Source of the DNA: Solirubrobacteraceae bacterium
GTDB taxonomy: Bacteria > Actinomycetota > Thermoleophilia > Solirubrobacterales > Solirubrobacteraceae
Length of the DNA: 64,000 nucleotides
Reading direction: 5' to 3'
Assembly (NCBI GenBank): GCA_017882455.1
Contig: JADGPL010000010.1
Location: 1-64,000 of the forward strand
Of the stretch, positions 48,700 through 56,151 are shown in pieces; within the stretch, counting starts at the first letter, position 1, and each line of letters starts with the position of its first letter. Position numbers and translations under genes: made by a program. The notes below the pieces were generated by a model. That model searched no databases. It saw only the letters and a program-made list of their open reading frames with translations, and was not told the DNA's origin.

Positions 48700-49923
48700 C
48701 TAATTGCCCAACCCGTCGGCGAGCGCCAGCGCCAGATCGTGCACGAGCCGAGTGGCATTGGCGACGGCGTCGTAGTCGAGGTTGGCGGGAACATCGCTGG
48801 GGAGGTGATAGTTGGCGGGGCTGCGCCAGTCGGTCATCGAGACGAGCGTCGCCGTCGGGAAGCCCGCTCGACTCGGGATCACGCTGTCCGTGGAGGCCCG
48901 GGCACGGAAGCCGCGATGCAGCTGGATGCCCAGCGCCCGGGCGCGCTCGGCGAGCAGGTCGCGCAGCCAGGGGCCCGTGTAGCTCTCCATCCACACCGGC
49001 CCCTCGGCCTCGAGCATCACCAGGTGCGGCGAGCCGACCGTGTCGAGGTTGACGAATCGGGTCTTCTGCCCGGGAGGCAGCTCGTGTCGATGCCGGGCGA
49101 TGAATGCGCGCACGCCATCCTGGAGCGTCTCCTCGGCGCCGCAGGAGACGAGCAGAACTCGCAGCCCGGCCGCAGGGCTCGCCTGCAGCAGCTCGGCCAG
49201 GCCCACGAGCGCCGCCACACCCGAGAGATTGTCGTTGGCGCCGGGCACGGTCTCGTTGCGCCAGATGTCGGCGACGACGGCTGTGCCCAGCAGACCGAGC
49301 GCAAACGCGGCGCCGAGGAAGCCCCGCCGCCGCGTGGCTGCGGCGGCGATCGTGCACAGCGGGCCGGCCAGGCCGACCCACCACTGCGGCAGTGGCGTCT
49401 TGAAGCGCTCGAGCAGCTGCGGGGCGCGCTCGTGGAGCCGGCGCTGGAGGGTCTGGTCGAACAGGAACCCGGTCTGGGGCGCGTCGTGGTGGGCGAGCAC
49501 CACGAGGGTTCCCGCGGAGCCCTCATCGCCGACGCTGGCGATGAGGTTGACCGTGCTGCGGCGACGGCGCACCAGGCGCCGCAGGAGCCTGGGCCCGTTC
49601 TGGGCCTCATCGATGATTCCCGCCAGCCCGCAGGCGGCGAGCAGCGCGCCGCTGCCGCGCCTGCCGCCCATGACCAGGGCGGAGGCGAGCAGGCCGAGCA
49701 CGCCAAGACCGGTCGCGGTGGGGGGAAAGGTGCCCCACGAGGGCTCATCCTCGAGCGTCACCTCGACCCCCGCGACCGCCTGCATGCGCCCGGCGAGCCA
49801 GGACGCGGCCTCGCGCTCGCCGGGCGAGCAGGGCGTGCGGTCGAGCGGCGCGAGCGTCTCCACCACCTCCCTGATGCTCTGCGCCAGGGAAGACGCTGCG
49901 AACCGGGTCTCAGAGCTGCTCAT
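48700..49923 (-). CDS. M28-family metallopeptidase-like protein
   Basis: A 407-residue protein (ATG 49923 overlaps the racemase-like stop by 4 bases, ATGA; an in-frame ATG lies 9 bases upstream). Two-zinc aminopeptidase motifs are complete: VVLAHHDAPQ, GANDNLSGVAALVGL, VSCGAEETLQ (Glu-Glu), NLDTVGSPH and SPANYHLPSDV. Hydrophobic segments at ~75-115 and ~195-225 suggest membrane association. The enzyme would release amino acids from peptides. It is last in an operon with an alanine-racemase-like protein and a FAD lactone-oxidase-like protein. Confidence 0.82.
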   Translation of the reverse strand: MSSSETRFAASSLAQSIREVVETLAPLDRTPCSPGEREAASWLAGRMQAVAGVEVTLEDEPSWGTFPPTATGLGVLGLLASALVMGGRRGSGALLAACGLAGIIDEAQNGPRLLRRLVRRRRSTVNLIASVGDEGSAGTLVVLAHHDAPQTGFLFDQTLQRRLHERAPQLLERFKTPLPQWWVGLAGPLCTIAAAATRRRGFLGAAFALGLLGTAVVADIWRNETVPGANDNLSGVAALVGLAELLQASPAAGLRVLLVSCGAEETLQDGVRAFIARHRHELPPGQKTRFVNLDTVGSPHLVMLEAEGPVWMESYTGPWLRDLLAERARALGIQLHRGFRARASTDSVIPSRAGFPTATLVSMTDWRSPANYHLPSDVPANLDYDAVANATRLVHDLALALADGLGN

Positions 49924-51113
49924 AGGAAGCATTGTCCCTCGCCGCGGTAGGTGGGAAGCTCATCGACGATCCGATCGCCCTCCAGCAGATACAAGCTGGC
50001 GAAGCGCTCGCAGAGCTCGCCCGCCTTTGCGTGGCGCATGTAGACGCGATCGCCGATCGCCAGATCGTCCGCGTTGTCTCCCAACAGTGGGGTCTGCACC
50101 TCCCCGGCGCCCTCCTGGCCGTCCAGGCGCAGCCCCGCGGGCAGGTGGGGCCGGGGCAGGCGCGCCCGGTCGGACGGCCCGGAGGCCGGGTAGCCGCCTC
50201 CCAGGGCCGTCACTCCGCCACGCCCGGGACGGCGCACGACGGGCAGCGCGAAGAGCGCCGCAGGGCGCGGGGTGAAGGCGCGATAGGCGTCGAACAACGT
50301 CGGCCCGTAGAGCCCTGAGCCGGCGCTCAGCTCGCTGACGGCCGGATCGGCAGCGGTGAGCTCGAGGCTCCCTGTGCCACCGCCGTTGACGAGCTCCAGG
50401 GGCGTGCCCGCCTGCGTGGCGATCTCGGCGATCGCGCCGACGATCGCGCCGCGGCGGCGGCGAAGCTCGCGCGCGGAGCGACCCTGCAGCATGCGGATCG
50501 CGCCCGCGCGCAGAGGCCGGCCGGGGGGCGCGTCACCCAGTCCTGCGATCTGGGCCTCGTACGCCATCACCCCCACCAGGCGAAAGCGATCGCGAGCGAC
50601 GATCGCACGCGCCAGCTCCACCGCCTGCTCACGAGTGTGCACGGGCGAGCGCTTGACGCCGATCCGCAGGCGGCCTCCCAGCAGCCAGAGCCCTGCGTCG
50701 ACGTCGATGCACACCCCGATCTCCTCCCCGCCCTCGCGCCCGACCGCCCGCTCGATCAGCTCGAGCTGCTCGACGCCGTCCACCATCACGGTCACGGGCG
50801 CGCCCTCGGCGAGCGCTCGCAGCGCGTCGACGTCCGCGCTGGGATAGGCGACGAGCAGGTCCGCAGCGCCGTGGGATGCCAGCCACAGGGCCTCGGGGAG
50901 CGTGAACGCGAGCGTCCCGCGGAATCCTGGGCGGGCCAGGATGCGCTGCTGGAGGGTGCGGCAGCGCAGCGACTTGCTCGCCAGGCGGATCGGCTTGGAG
51001 GCGGCCCGACGTTCCATGTCGGCGGCGTTCTCCCACAGAGCATCCATGTCGATGAGCGCGAACGGTGCACGCAGCCCGGCGGTGGCGCGCTCCAGGCGCG
51101 CGTACTCAGCCAC
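49920..51113 (-). CDS. Alanine-racemase-fold PLP enzyme (D-threonine aldolase/amino-acid deaminase-like)
   Basis: A 397-residue fold-type III PLP protein from GTG 51113 (overlaps the upstream stop by 8 bases). The N-terminal barrel starts PFALIDMDALWENAADMERR and KPIRLASKSLRCRTLQQRIL, where the SKS Lys is the likely PLP Lys. GFRGTLAFTLPEALWLASHG and LVNGGGTGSLELTA (phosphate-binding Gly-rich) follow. The C-terminal beta domain has GDRVYMRHAKAGELCERF, the HAKAGE segment typical of D-threonine aldolase/D-serine dehydratase-type proteins. It may process D-amino acids or beta-hydroxy amino acids. The exact reaction is unknown. Confidence 0.78.
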   Translation of the reverse strand: MAEYARLERATAGLRAPFALIDMDALWENAADMERRAASKPIRLASKSLRCRTLQQRILARPGFRGTLAFTLPEALWLASHGAADLLVAYPSADVDALRALAEGAPVTVMVDGVEQLELIERAVGREGGEEIGVCIDVDAGLWLLGGRLRIGVKRSPVHTREQAVELARAIVARDRFRLVGVMAYEAQIAGLGDAPPGRPLRAGAIRMLQGRSARELRRRRGAIVGAIAEIATQAGTPLELVNGGGTGSLELTAADPAVSELSAGSGLYGPTLFDAYRAFTPRPAALFALPVVRRPGRGGVTALGGGYPASGPSDRARLPRPHLPAGLRLDGQEGAGEVQTPLLGDNADDLAIGDRVYMRHAKAGELCERFASLYLLEGDRIVDELPTYRGEGQCFL

Positions 51114-52488
51114 GGGCGGCCGTACGGGTCGGGGGATCGGAACTGTGCGGAAAGCCGCCGACGGGCCCGAGCACCCGCTCGGTCCACTCGTTGACGAAGC
51201 GCCCGCGGGGATCCAGGCGCGCCCGAATCTCCTGAAAGCGATCCCAATCGGGGTAGCGCGAGCACAGGCTGGCCGCGGTCTGGAAATGGCGCTTGCCCCA
51301 GTGGGGGCGACCGTCGAGCTCGTCCATGATCGCCTCGACGGCCCGAAAGTATGGCTCCCACGCCATCCCACGATACATGTGGACTGCGATGAACCCGCTG
51401 TCGCGCCCGGCAGCGGTGCTCAGCAGGGCGTCGTCGGCGGCGACCGAACGGACCTCGATCGGAAAGGGCACGGCGAAGCCGCGCCGCTCGATCATCTCCA
51501 TCACGGCCCGCACGGCCTGCGGGACGTGCCGGCGCGGCAGCGCGTACTCCATCTCGGTGAAGCGCACGAGCCGCGGGCTGGCGAAGATGGCGGCGGAGCC
51601 TTCGAGGCGCTCCGAACGCCCCGCCAGCGCGGTCACGAGCCGGTTCAGGCGCGGGATCAGGCGCGGCGCGCGCCGACCGGCGCGGCAGAACAGCTCGAAG
51701 GCGTGATTGGTGAGCAGCACGTCGTTGGCGTAGGCGGAAGCGCGCCCGCGGGGTCGTGGCGCCTCCTCGGCGCGATTGTTGGTGCGCGTCAACGCGGTCT
51801 CAGCATGGGGGAAGACGAAGAACTCGAAGTGATCGTTGCCGAGCGCGAGCTCCTCGAAGCGCTCGAGCGTGTCCTGGAGTGGAGCCGGCGCATCGACGCC
51901 TCGCAGTGTGAATGCCGGCACGCAGCGCAGGGTCACCTCGGCGATCACGCCGAGCGAGCCGAGGCCGACGCGCGCCGCGCGGAAGACCTCCGGGTCCTGC
52001 TCCGGCGAGCACACGAGCGTGGAGCCGTCGGCGAGCACCAGCTCGAGCTCCGCGACCTGGGATGAGATGTTTCCGAGCCGCGCTCCGGTTCCATGGGTGG
52101 CCGTGGAGATCGCCCCCGCGATCGTCTGGACGTCGATGTCGCCGAGGTTCTCCATGGCAAGGCCGTGTGCCGCCAGCTCCCGGCTCAGCCGGTGGATCGT
52201 GATTCCCCCCTGGACGCGCACGAGCCCAGTGGAGCGATCGACGTCGATCACGTCCGCGAGGCGCTCGAGCCTCAGCATCAGCCCGTCCGTGCACACGTTC
52301 TCCGAGAAGGAATGCCCGCTGCCGGCCACGCGTATCGTGCGGTGTGTCTCCCCGGCGTCCCGCACGGCCGCGGCGAGCTCGTCGATCGACGCGGGCGTCG
52401 CGACGGCCGCGGGCGTGCAGCGCTGATCGCCTACCCAGTTGCGCCATTCGGCGGCGTTCTCGTGCGGATCGCTAGTCTCGCTCATCAC
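51106..52488 (-). CDS. FAD-linked oxidase, D-arabinono-1,4-lactone oxidase family
   Basis: A 460-residue VAO-fold flavoprotein. FAD-binding PCMH domain: TIRVAGSGHSFSENVCTDG (His of GSGHSF is the usual covalent flavin site), GGITIHRLSRELAAHGLAME, NLGDIDVQTIAGAISTATHG and VGLGSLGVIAEVTLRCVP. The C-terminal ALO domain ends with RPHWGKRHFQTAASLCSRYP, where HWGK is characteristic of sugar-lactone/alditol oxidases. Alditol or aldonolactone is the likely substrate. The start (GTG 52488 or ATG 52485) abuts the divergent gpsA start. It heads an operon with the racemase-like and M28 genes. Confidence 0.87.
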   Translation of the reverse strand: MMSETSDPHENAAEWRNWVGDQRCTPAAVATPASIDELAAAVRDAGETHRTIRVAGSGHSFSENVCTDGLMLRLERLADVIDVDRSTGLVRVQGGITIHRLSRELAAHGLAMENLGDIDVQTIAGAISTATHGTGARLGNISSQVAELELVLADGSTLVCSPEQDPEVFRAARVGLGSLGVIAEVTLRCVPAFTLRGVDAPAPLQDTLERFEELALGNDHFEFFVFPHAETALTRTNNRAEEAPRPRGRASAYANDVLLTNHAFELFCRAGRRAPRLIPRLNRLVTALAGRSERLEGSAAIFASPRLVRFTEMEYALPRRHVPQAVRAVMEMIERRGFAVPFPIEVRSVAADDALLSTAAGRDSGFIAVHMYRGMAWEPYFRAVEAIMDELDGRPHWGKRHFQTAASLCSRYPDWDRFQEIRARLDPRGRFVNEWTERVLGPVGGFPHSSDPPTRTAARG

Positions 52489-53613
52489 ATGACCGAGCCC
52501 GAGCCTACTCCGAGCCCGGGCCTTCGCGCCTCGCGCGCGCGCGCGCTGCCCACGCCGGGCGCGCGTCGCGCGACGGTCATCGGCGCGGGGTCCTTCGGGA
52601 CCGCGCTGGCGGTGTTGCTGGCTCGCGGCGGGCTGCGCACCACGCTGCAGACGCGCACCGCCGAGCAGGCCACGCTGATCGACCGGGAGCGTGAGAACCG
52701 GCGCTATCTGCCCGGTGTCGAGCTGCCCGGCTCGCTGCGGATCGAGCCTGCCTCAGCGGGGGTGGCACGGGCGGACTGGGTGTTCCTCGCCGTGCCCTCA
52801 CGCGGGCTGGGCGAGGTGATCGACGCGCTCGGCGCCGGAGGGCTCGGCAGGCGCACCGCCGTGGTGTCTGTGGCCAAGGGGCTGGTCCCACCCGCGGGCC
52901 TACCCCCGACGAGCGTGCTCAGCGCGAGCTTCGGCGCGGACCGCGTGGCCTGCGTGGGTGGTCCCGCGCATGCGCAGGAGATGGTGCACGCCGGCGCCGC
53001 GCTGGTGGCCGCCTCCAGCGATGAGGACCTGGCGCGCGCGCTGGCGCAGGTGTTCACGCGCGCCGGCGTCGTGTGCGAGCAGTCCGACGATCCAATCGGC
53101 GTGGAGCTCGCGGGCGCGGCCAAGAACGCGGCCGCTCTGGCCGCGGGCGCGACCGAGGCCCAGGGCCTCAACGCGGCCGGGGCGGCTGCGGGCCACATCT
53201 TTGCCGAGGTCTGGCGCTACGCGGAGGGGCTCGGCGCGCGGCCGGAGTCGATGATCGGGCTGGCGGGCGCGGGCGACCTCGTGGCCACGGCCCTGGCCCG
53301 CGAGAGCCGCAACCGCCGCGCGGGAGAACTGCTCGCGGCGGGGATTCCCGCGAGTGAGATACCCGAGCGGATAGGACAGGCGGTCGAGGCGCTGGAGTCG
53401 GTGCCGCTGCTCGCGCGCGCCCTCGAGCAGGCCGATGTAGGCGCGCCCGTGACGAGCGCGCTGGGCAGGCTGATCTCCGGCGAGCTGCCCCTGAACGACT
53501 GGGTGGCGCTCGTGCGGGCGACCGTCCCGCCACCGGCCCTGTGGCGCAGACGGCCCAAACCGGGCTTCTGGCGACGGGCCTGGCGGCGACTCAGCGCCGG
53601 CGCACGGGGCTGA
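52489..53613 (+). CDS. gpsA: Glycerol-3-phosphate dehydrogenase [NAD(P)+]
   Basis: A 374-residue enzyme making sn-glycerol-3-phosphate for phospholipids from dihydroxyacetone phosphate. The NAD motif RRATVIGAGSFGTALAVLLA begins at residue 27, after an unusual Pro/Arg-rich N-terminus. Other conserved regions: VVSVAKGLVPP, CVGGPAHAQEMVHAG (usually SGPSFA), the catalytic Lys in LAGAAKNAAALAAGATEA, and LAGAGDLVATALARESRNRR. The C-terminus has a basic tail (WRRRPKPGFWRRAWRRL). The first codon lies directly next to the divergent FAD oxidase start, so the leader must be minimal or the true start lies downstream. Confidence 0.92.
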   Translation: MTEPEPTPSPGLRASRARALPTPGARRATVIGAGSFGTALAVLLARGGLRTTLQTRTAEQATLIDRERENRRYLPGVELPGSLRIEPASAGVARADWVFLAVPSRGLGEVIDALGAGGLGRRTAVVSVAKGLVPPAGLPPTSVLSASFGADRVACVGGPAHAQEMVHAGAALVAASSDEDLARALAQVFTRAGVVCEQSDDPIGVELAGAAKNAAALAAGATEAQGLNAAGAAAGHIFAEVWRYAEGLGARPESMIGLAGAGDLVATALARESRNRRAGELLAAGIPASEIPERIGQAVEALESVPLLARALEQADVGAPVTSALGRLISGELPLNDWVALVRATVPPPALWRRRPKPGFWRRAWRRLSAGARG

Positions 53614-53626
53614 GAGCCCCGCGCGG

Positions 53627-53833
53627 CTACTGCCTGCCCTCCGGGGGAGGAGCCTCGTGCTCGTGCTCCTGCTGGGGCTCTCCGTCGAGCCGATCGAGCA
53701 TCCTCAGCTCCTTGCGCGACGCCGAGCGGAGGGGCTTGAACCACCAGAAGCCGAACGCGAGCAGGGCCGCGAGGATCACGCCACCGGTGGCGGAGACGAC
53801 AATCGTTCCTTCTGCCGCGGTCAGCGCGAGCAT
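53627..53833 (-). CDS. Small single-pass membrane protein
   Basis: A 68-residue protein. One membrane helix spans residues about 10-30 (IVVSATGGVILAALLAFGFW), then comes a basic segment (RSASRKELRML) and an acidic/His tail (GEPQQEHEHEAPPPEGRQ). It is convergent to gpsA with 13 bases between. No family recognised. The helix followed by a charged tail suggests N-out/C-in topology. Real but unassigned. Confidence 0.5.
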   Translation of the reverse strand: MLALTAAEGTIVVSATGGVILAALLAFGFWWFKPLRSASRKELRMLDRLDGEPQQEHEHEAPPPEGRQ

Positions 53834-53970
53834 TCCCTCCCCTGGCCTGAGGGCCAGGCCGCCTCCCCGGCGACCCCCTCATCGCATCAAGTGGACGAGT
53901 ATGACCTGTCGGCACGCGCCCCGCACCAGGGCCTACTACGGATTCAGAGATTGTTGCGATCGAACCTACG

Positions 53971-53987
53971 TATCTACAACGTAGATA
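53971..53987. promoter_or_regulatory. Inverted repeat TATCTAC-AAC-GTAGATA
   Basis: Perfect 7-base arms with a 3-base spacer, nested with a CTACG/CGTAG pair (53966-53970, 53980-53984). Candidate operator in the ribbon-helix-helix promoter. Confidence 0.55.
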
Positions 53988-54000
53988 AACGAGTAGAGAC

Positions 54001-54018
54001 GTATAACGATGGTAATAC
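54001..54018. promoter_or_regulatory. Near-palindrome GTATAACGATGGTAATAC
   Basis: An 18-base imperfect palindrome of the same type as those at 24341-24360 and 37978-37997 (GTAT outer arms, core AACxATGGT). It is about 150 bases before the ribbon-helix-helix start. About 15 bases after it comes GCGGATGTGCCAGCCGA, similar to a stretch next to the MBL-gene copy. Confidence 0.55.
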
Positions 54019-54079
54019 ACCACTCGCGGGCGCGGATGTGCCAGCCGACCGTATGCCCCTCCGTCGCGGTATATCTGTA

Positions 54080-54094
54080 TAACTATCGTAGTTA
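54080..54094. promoter_or_regulatory. Inverted repeat TAACTA-TCG-TAGTTA
   Basis: Perfect 6-base arms with a 3-base spacer, 75 bases before the ribbon-helix-helix start. The same 3-base spacing as the dyad at 53971 suggests recognition by one dimeric protein or related ones. Confidence 0.5.
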
Positions 54095-54168
54095 CATCGT
54101 TCAGCAGCAGCTACGCGCGCGCTTGCGCGTACTCCCAGAACAGCCACCCGTCAGGAGCCAACACAGAC

Positions 54169-54453
54169 ATGTCCCCCACGCGGCCCGGGGAAGTGGATCC
54201 GGTCAAAGGCCTGTCGCTGATCCCGGAGGAGTTCCTCGAGCAGGAGGCACGTCGCGAACGAGCTCTGCTCATGCAGGACAAGATCCGCCCGGGACGGACC
54301 ACGCCAGTGGCGATTCGCTTTGATCCGTTCACGCTCAAACGGCTCAAGGCGTTGGCCGCCTTGCGCAACACGGGCTACCAGACACTGCTCAAGGAGTTCG
54401 TGATCGAGCGGCTCTACGAGGAGGAGAAGCGCGCTGGCATCATCGATTCATGA
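54169..54453 (+). CDS. Ribbon-helix-helix (CopG/BrnA-like) DNA-binding protein
   Basis: A 94-residue protein with AGGAG ribosome site. The C-terminal half fits a ribbon-helix-helix fold: strand TTPVAIRFDPFTLKRLKALA, then ALRNTGYQTLLKEFVIERLY. The pattern is familiar from CopG-type repressors and orphan antitoxins. The N-terminal ~45 residues are charged helix (PEEFLEQEARRERALLMQDK). No toxin gene is adjacent: the next gene is a convergent HAD phosphatase overlapping by 14 bases. It may act as an autoregulator binding the dyads in the 335-base gap upstream. Confidence 0.75.
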   Translation: MSPTRPGEVDPVKGLSLIPEEFLEQEARRERALLMQDKIRPGRTTPVAIRFDPFTLKRLKALAALRNTGYQTLLKEFVIERLYEEEKRAGIIDS

Positions 54454-55249
54454 GCGCACTGACCACGGCTTCATAGACACCGCTGCCGTGACCGGCCTCG
54501 GTGACGTGCACATTGTCGTGGGCGGCGATGGCTTCGCGCATCGAGGAATCGCGCTCCAACGCGTTTGCGACCAGCCAGAGGGAATCGACCTCGGCGGCGC
54601 AGGCAAGGTCCTCGCGCGAGTCGCCGGCGGCGAATGTCTCTGCGCGCGCGTAGCCGCGCGCCTGGCGATGAAAGGCGACGGCGGCGACCTTGGAGGCTCC
54701 GACGGGGACGAGGTGATAGCCGCGCACGTGCGGCAGCGCGGCGAGCGCCTCTGAGCGGCGACTGACAACGCCGTTGTCGACGAGTCGCAGGTTCCCGTGA
54801 CCGCGCTCGGCCAGCAGGCGATCGACCGCGGCGGCCTCGACGAGGCCACGGAACAGATGCGAGACCTCGCGTTCGACGTGCCACGGCTCGTGGTACTCCA
54901 GGCGCCCGCTGTAGTGCTCGAGCAGCATCGCGGGCGCCCCCGAGCGCTCGATCTGCTCGGCGATGCTGAGCTCGCCGGGCATCAGCTCCCCGGTCAGCCA
55001 ATGCTCCTCGCCGTCGAGCACCACGCAGGCACCGGCCTCGAAGATGAAGGAGCTCTGTCCGAGCAGGCGTGCGTCCTCGAACACCTGGGCGCGGCGCCTG
55101 CCCGACATCAGCACGACCTCGACGTCGGCGCGCAGGCACGCCTGCACGGCGCGCACCCCGTCGAGGCTGATCGCGCCCGACCCGTCGTGCAGCAGCGAGG
55201 CGCGGCGGCCCAGCAGCGTGCCGTCGAGGTCGAGGTACAGACAGCGCAT
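54440..55249 (-). CDS. HAD phosphatase, mannosyl-/glucosyl-3-phosphoglycerate phosphatase-like
   Basis: A 269-residue Cof/MPGP-type HAD enzyme. Motif I is RCLYLDLDGTLLGR, motif II VVLMSGRRRAQVF, then FIFEAGACVVLDGEEHWL, and motif IV FAAGDSREDLACAAEVDSLW with GASKVAAVAFHRQ. The ATG shares one base with the stop of the GT81 synthase gene (TGATG), so it is translated together with it. Together they make a two-step route: NDP-hexose + 3-phosphoglycerate to hexosyl-3-phosphoglycerate, then dephosphorylation to glucosyl- or mannosyl-glycerate. Mycobacteria use an unrelated phosphatase at this step, so the pairing resembles the Rubrobacter arrangement. Confidence 0.82.
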   Translation of the reverse strand: MRCLYLDLDGTLLGRRASLLHDGSGAISLDGVRAVQACLRADVEVVLMSGRRRAQVFEDARLLGQSSFIFEAGACVVLDGEEHWLTGELMPGELSIAEQIERSGAPAMLLEHYSGRLEYHEPWHVEREVSHLFRGLVEAAAVDRLLAERGHGNLRLVDNGVVSRRSEALAALPHVRGYHLVPVGASKVAAVAFHRQARGYARAETFAAGDSREDLACAAEVDSLWLVANALERDSSMREAIAAHDNVHVTEAGHGSGVYEAVVSALMNR

Positions 55250-56130
55250 CACGTCACGGCCACGCTGGCGAGCGGGGGGCGTTCGACCGGACCGACGATC
55301 TCGACGTCGTGAAGGCGTCCCTCTCGCTCCATGCGCCGGGCGATCATGGCGAGCACGGTGGCGGCCATCGGCGAGAGCGCCGCGAGCGACTGGTGGCGGT
55401 TGCGATGCTCGTCGAGATCGACCTGGGCCATGCCCTCCAGCCCGACGTTGCGCCAGACGTCGATGAGCATCGCCATCTCGACGCCGTAGCCGGTGGCGAA
55501 CGGCACGGCCTCGAGCAGCTCCCGCCGCGCCGCCACTTCGCCGGCCAGCGGCTGGAGCACCCCGGCGAGCTCGGGATAGAAGAGCGCGAGCGCGGGCCGC
55601 GCCATCAGGTGGTTGACGCGTCCCCCGCCCTCGCGGGCGAGCACGTCGCCGTCTTGCAGCGGCCTCCGGTAGAAGGCCTTCACGAAGGACACGCCCGGCT
55701 CGCATATGAGCGGACCGAGCAGGCCGGTGGCGAAATGGGCGGAGAAGCCCTCGGTGTCGGCATCGAGGAAGCAGACGAGCTGCCCGGAGAGCCGAGAGAG
55801 GGCGCGCCACATGGCATCGCCCTTGCCGAGAACCGGCCCGTGGGCGGGCATCAGCTCATCCTCCTGCCAGACGACGGCGCCGGCGCGGCGGGCCAGCTCG
55901 GCGGTGCCGTCGGCCGACGCGGCGTCGATGACCACGACCTCGTCTATCGCGCCCGCCTCGCGCAGCGTGAGCAGCTCCCCCACGATCGAAGCGACGGTCC
56001 CCGCGCACTCGCGGGCGGGGAGGCAGACGGACACGCTCTGCTCGCGCTCGGCGGCGATCCGCTCGGCAGGGTAGACGGAATGATGGAACGAGCGGGTTGC
56101 GGCCCAGCGCTCGGCGGCGGTGGCGGACAT
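55249..56130 (-). CDS. gpgS: Glucosyl/mannosyl-3-phosphoglycerate synthase (GT81)
   Basis: A 293-residue GT-A transferase of family GT81. It has VSVCLPARECAGTVASIVGE, DEVVVIDAASADGTAELARR, GPVLGKGDAMWRALSRLSGQ and the DxD motif VCFLDADTEGFSAHF. VKAFYRRPLQDGD, GGRVNHLMARPALALFYPEL, PFATGYGVEMAMLIDVW and VDLDEHRNRHQSLAALS follow, the last containing family-specific Glu/His/Arg residues. Family members use NDP-glucose or GDP-mannose with 3-phosphoglycerate; GT81 proteins from Rubrobacter make the mannosyl form, so specificity is open. The product would serve as compatible solute or methylglucose-polysaccharide precursor. ATG 56130 is divergent from the helicase gene. Confidence 0.88.
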   Translation of the reverse strand: MSATAAERWAATRSFHHSVYPAERIAAEREQSVSVCLPARECAGTVASIVGELLTLREAGAIDEVVVIDAASADGTAELARRAGAVVWQEDELMPAHGPVLGKGDAMWRALSRLSGQLVCFLDADTEGFSAHFATGLLGPLICEPGVSFVKAFYRRPLQDGDVLAREGGGRVNHLMARPALALFYPELAGVLQPLAGEVAARRELLEAVPFATGYGVEMAMLIDVWRNVGLEGMAQVDLDEHRNRHQSLAALSPMAATVLAMIARRMEREGRLHDVEIVGPVERPPLASVAVT

Positions 56131-56151
56131 CGCCTCTACTATCTCAAGTCC

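Larger units (their letters stand above)
53834..54168. promoter_or_regulatory. 335-base dyad-rich intergenic region before the ribbon-helix-helix gene
   Basis: This gap is clearly less GC-rich than its surroundings between about 53930 and 54100. It contains three short inverted repeats, annotated separately at 53971-53987, 54001-54018 and 54080-54094, plus TAC/GTA-rich sequence between them. It precedes the ribbon-helix-helix gene, whose ribosome site AGGAG (54153-54157) is 11 bases before ATG. It is probably a multi-operator promoter for that gene and for the leftward small membrane gene. Confidence 0.6.

Noticed and set aside
55309-56080. Forward-strand extension of the helicase upstream of ATG 56080
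   Set aside because: It lies antisense to gpgS, which has full GT81 motifs, and adds His/Arg-rich sequence unlike helicases.
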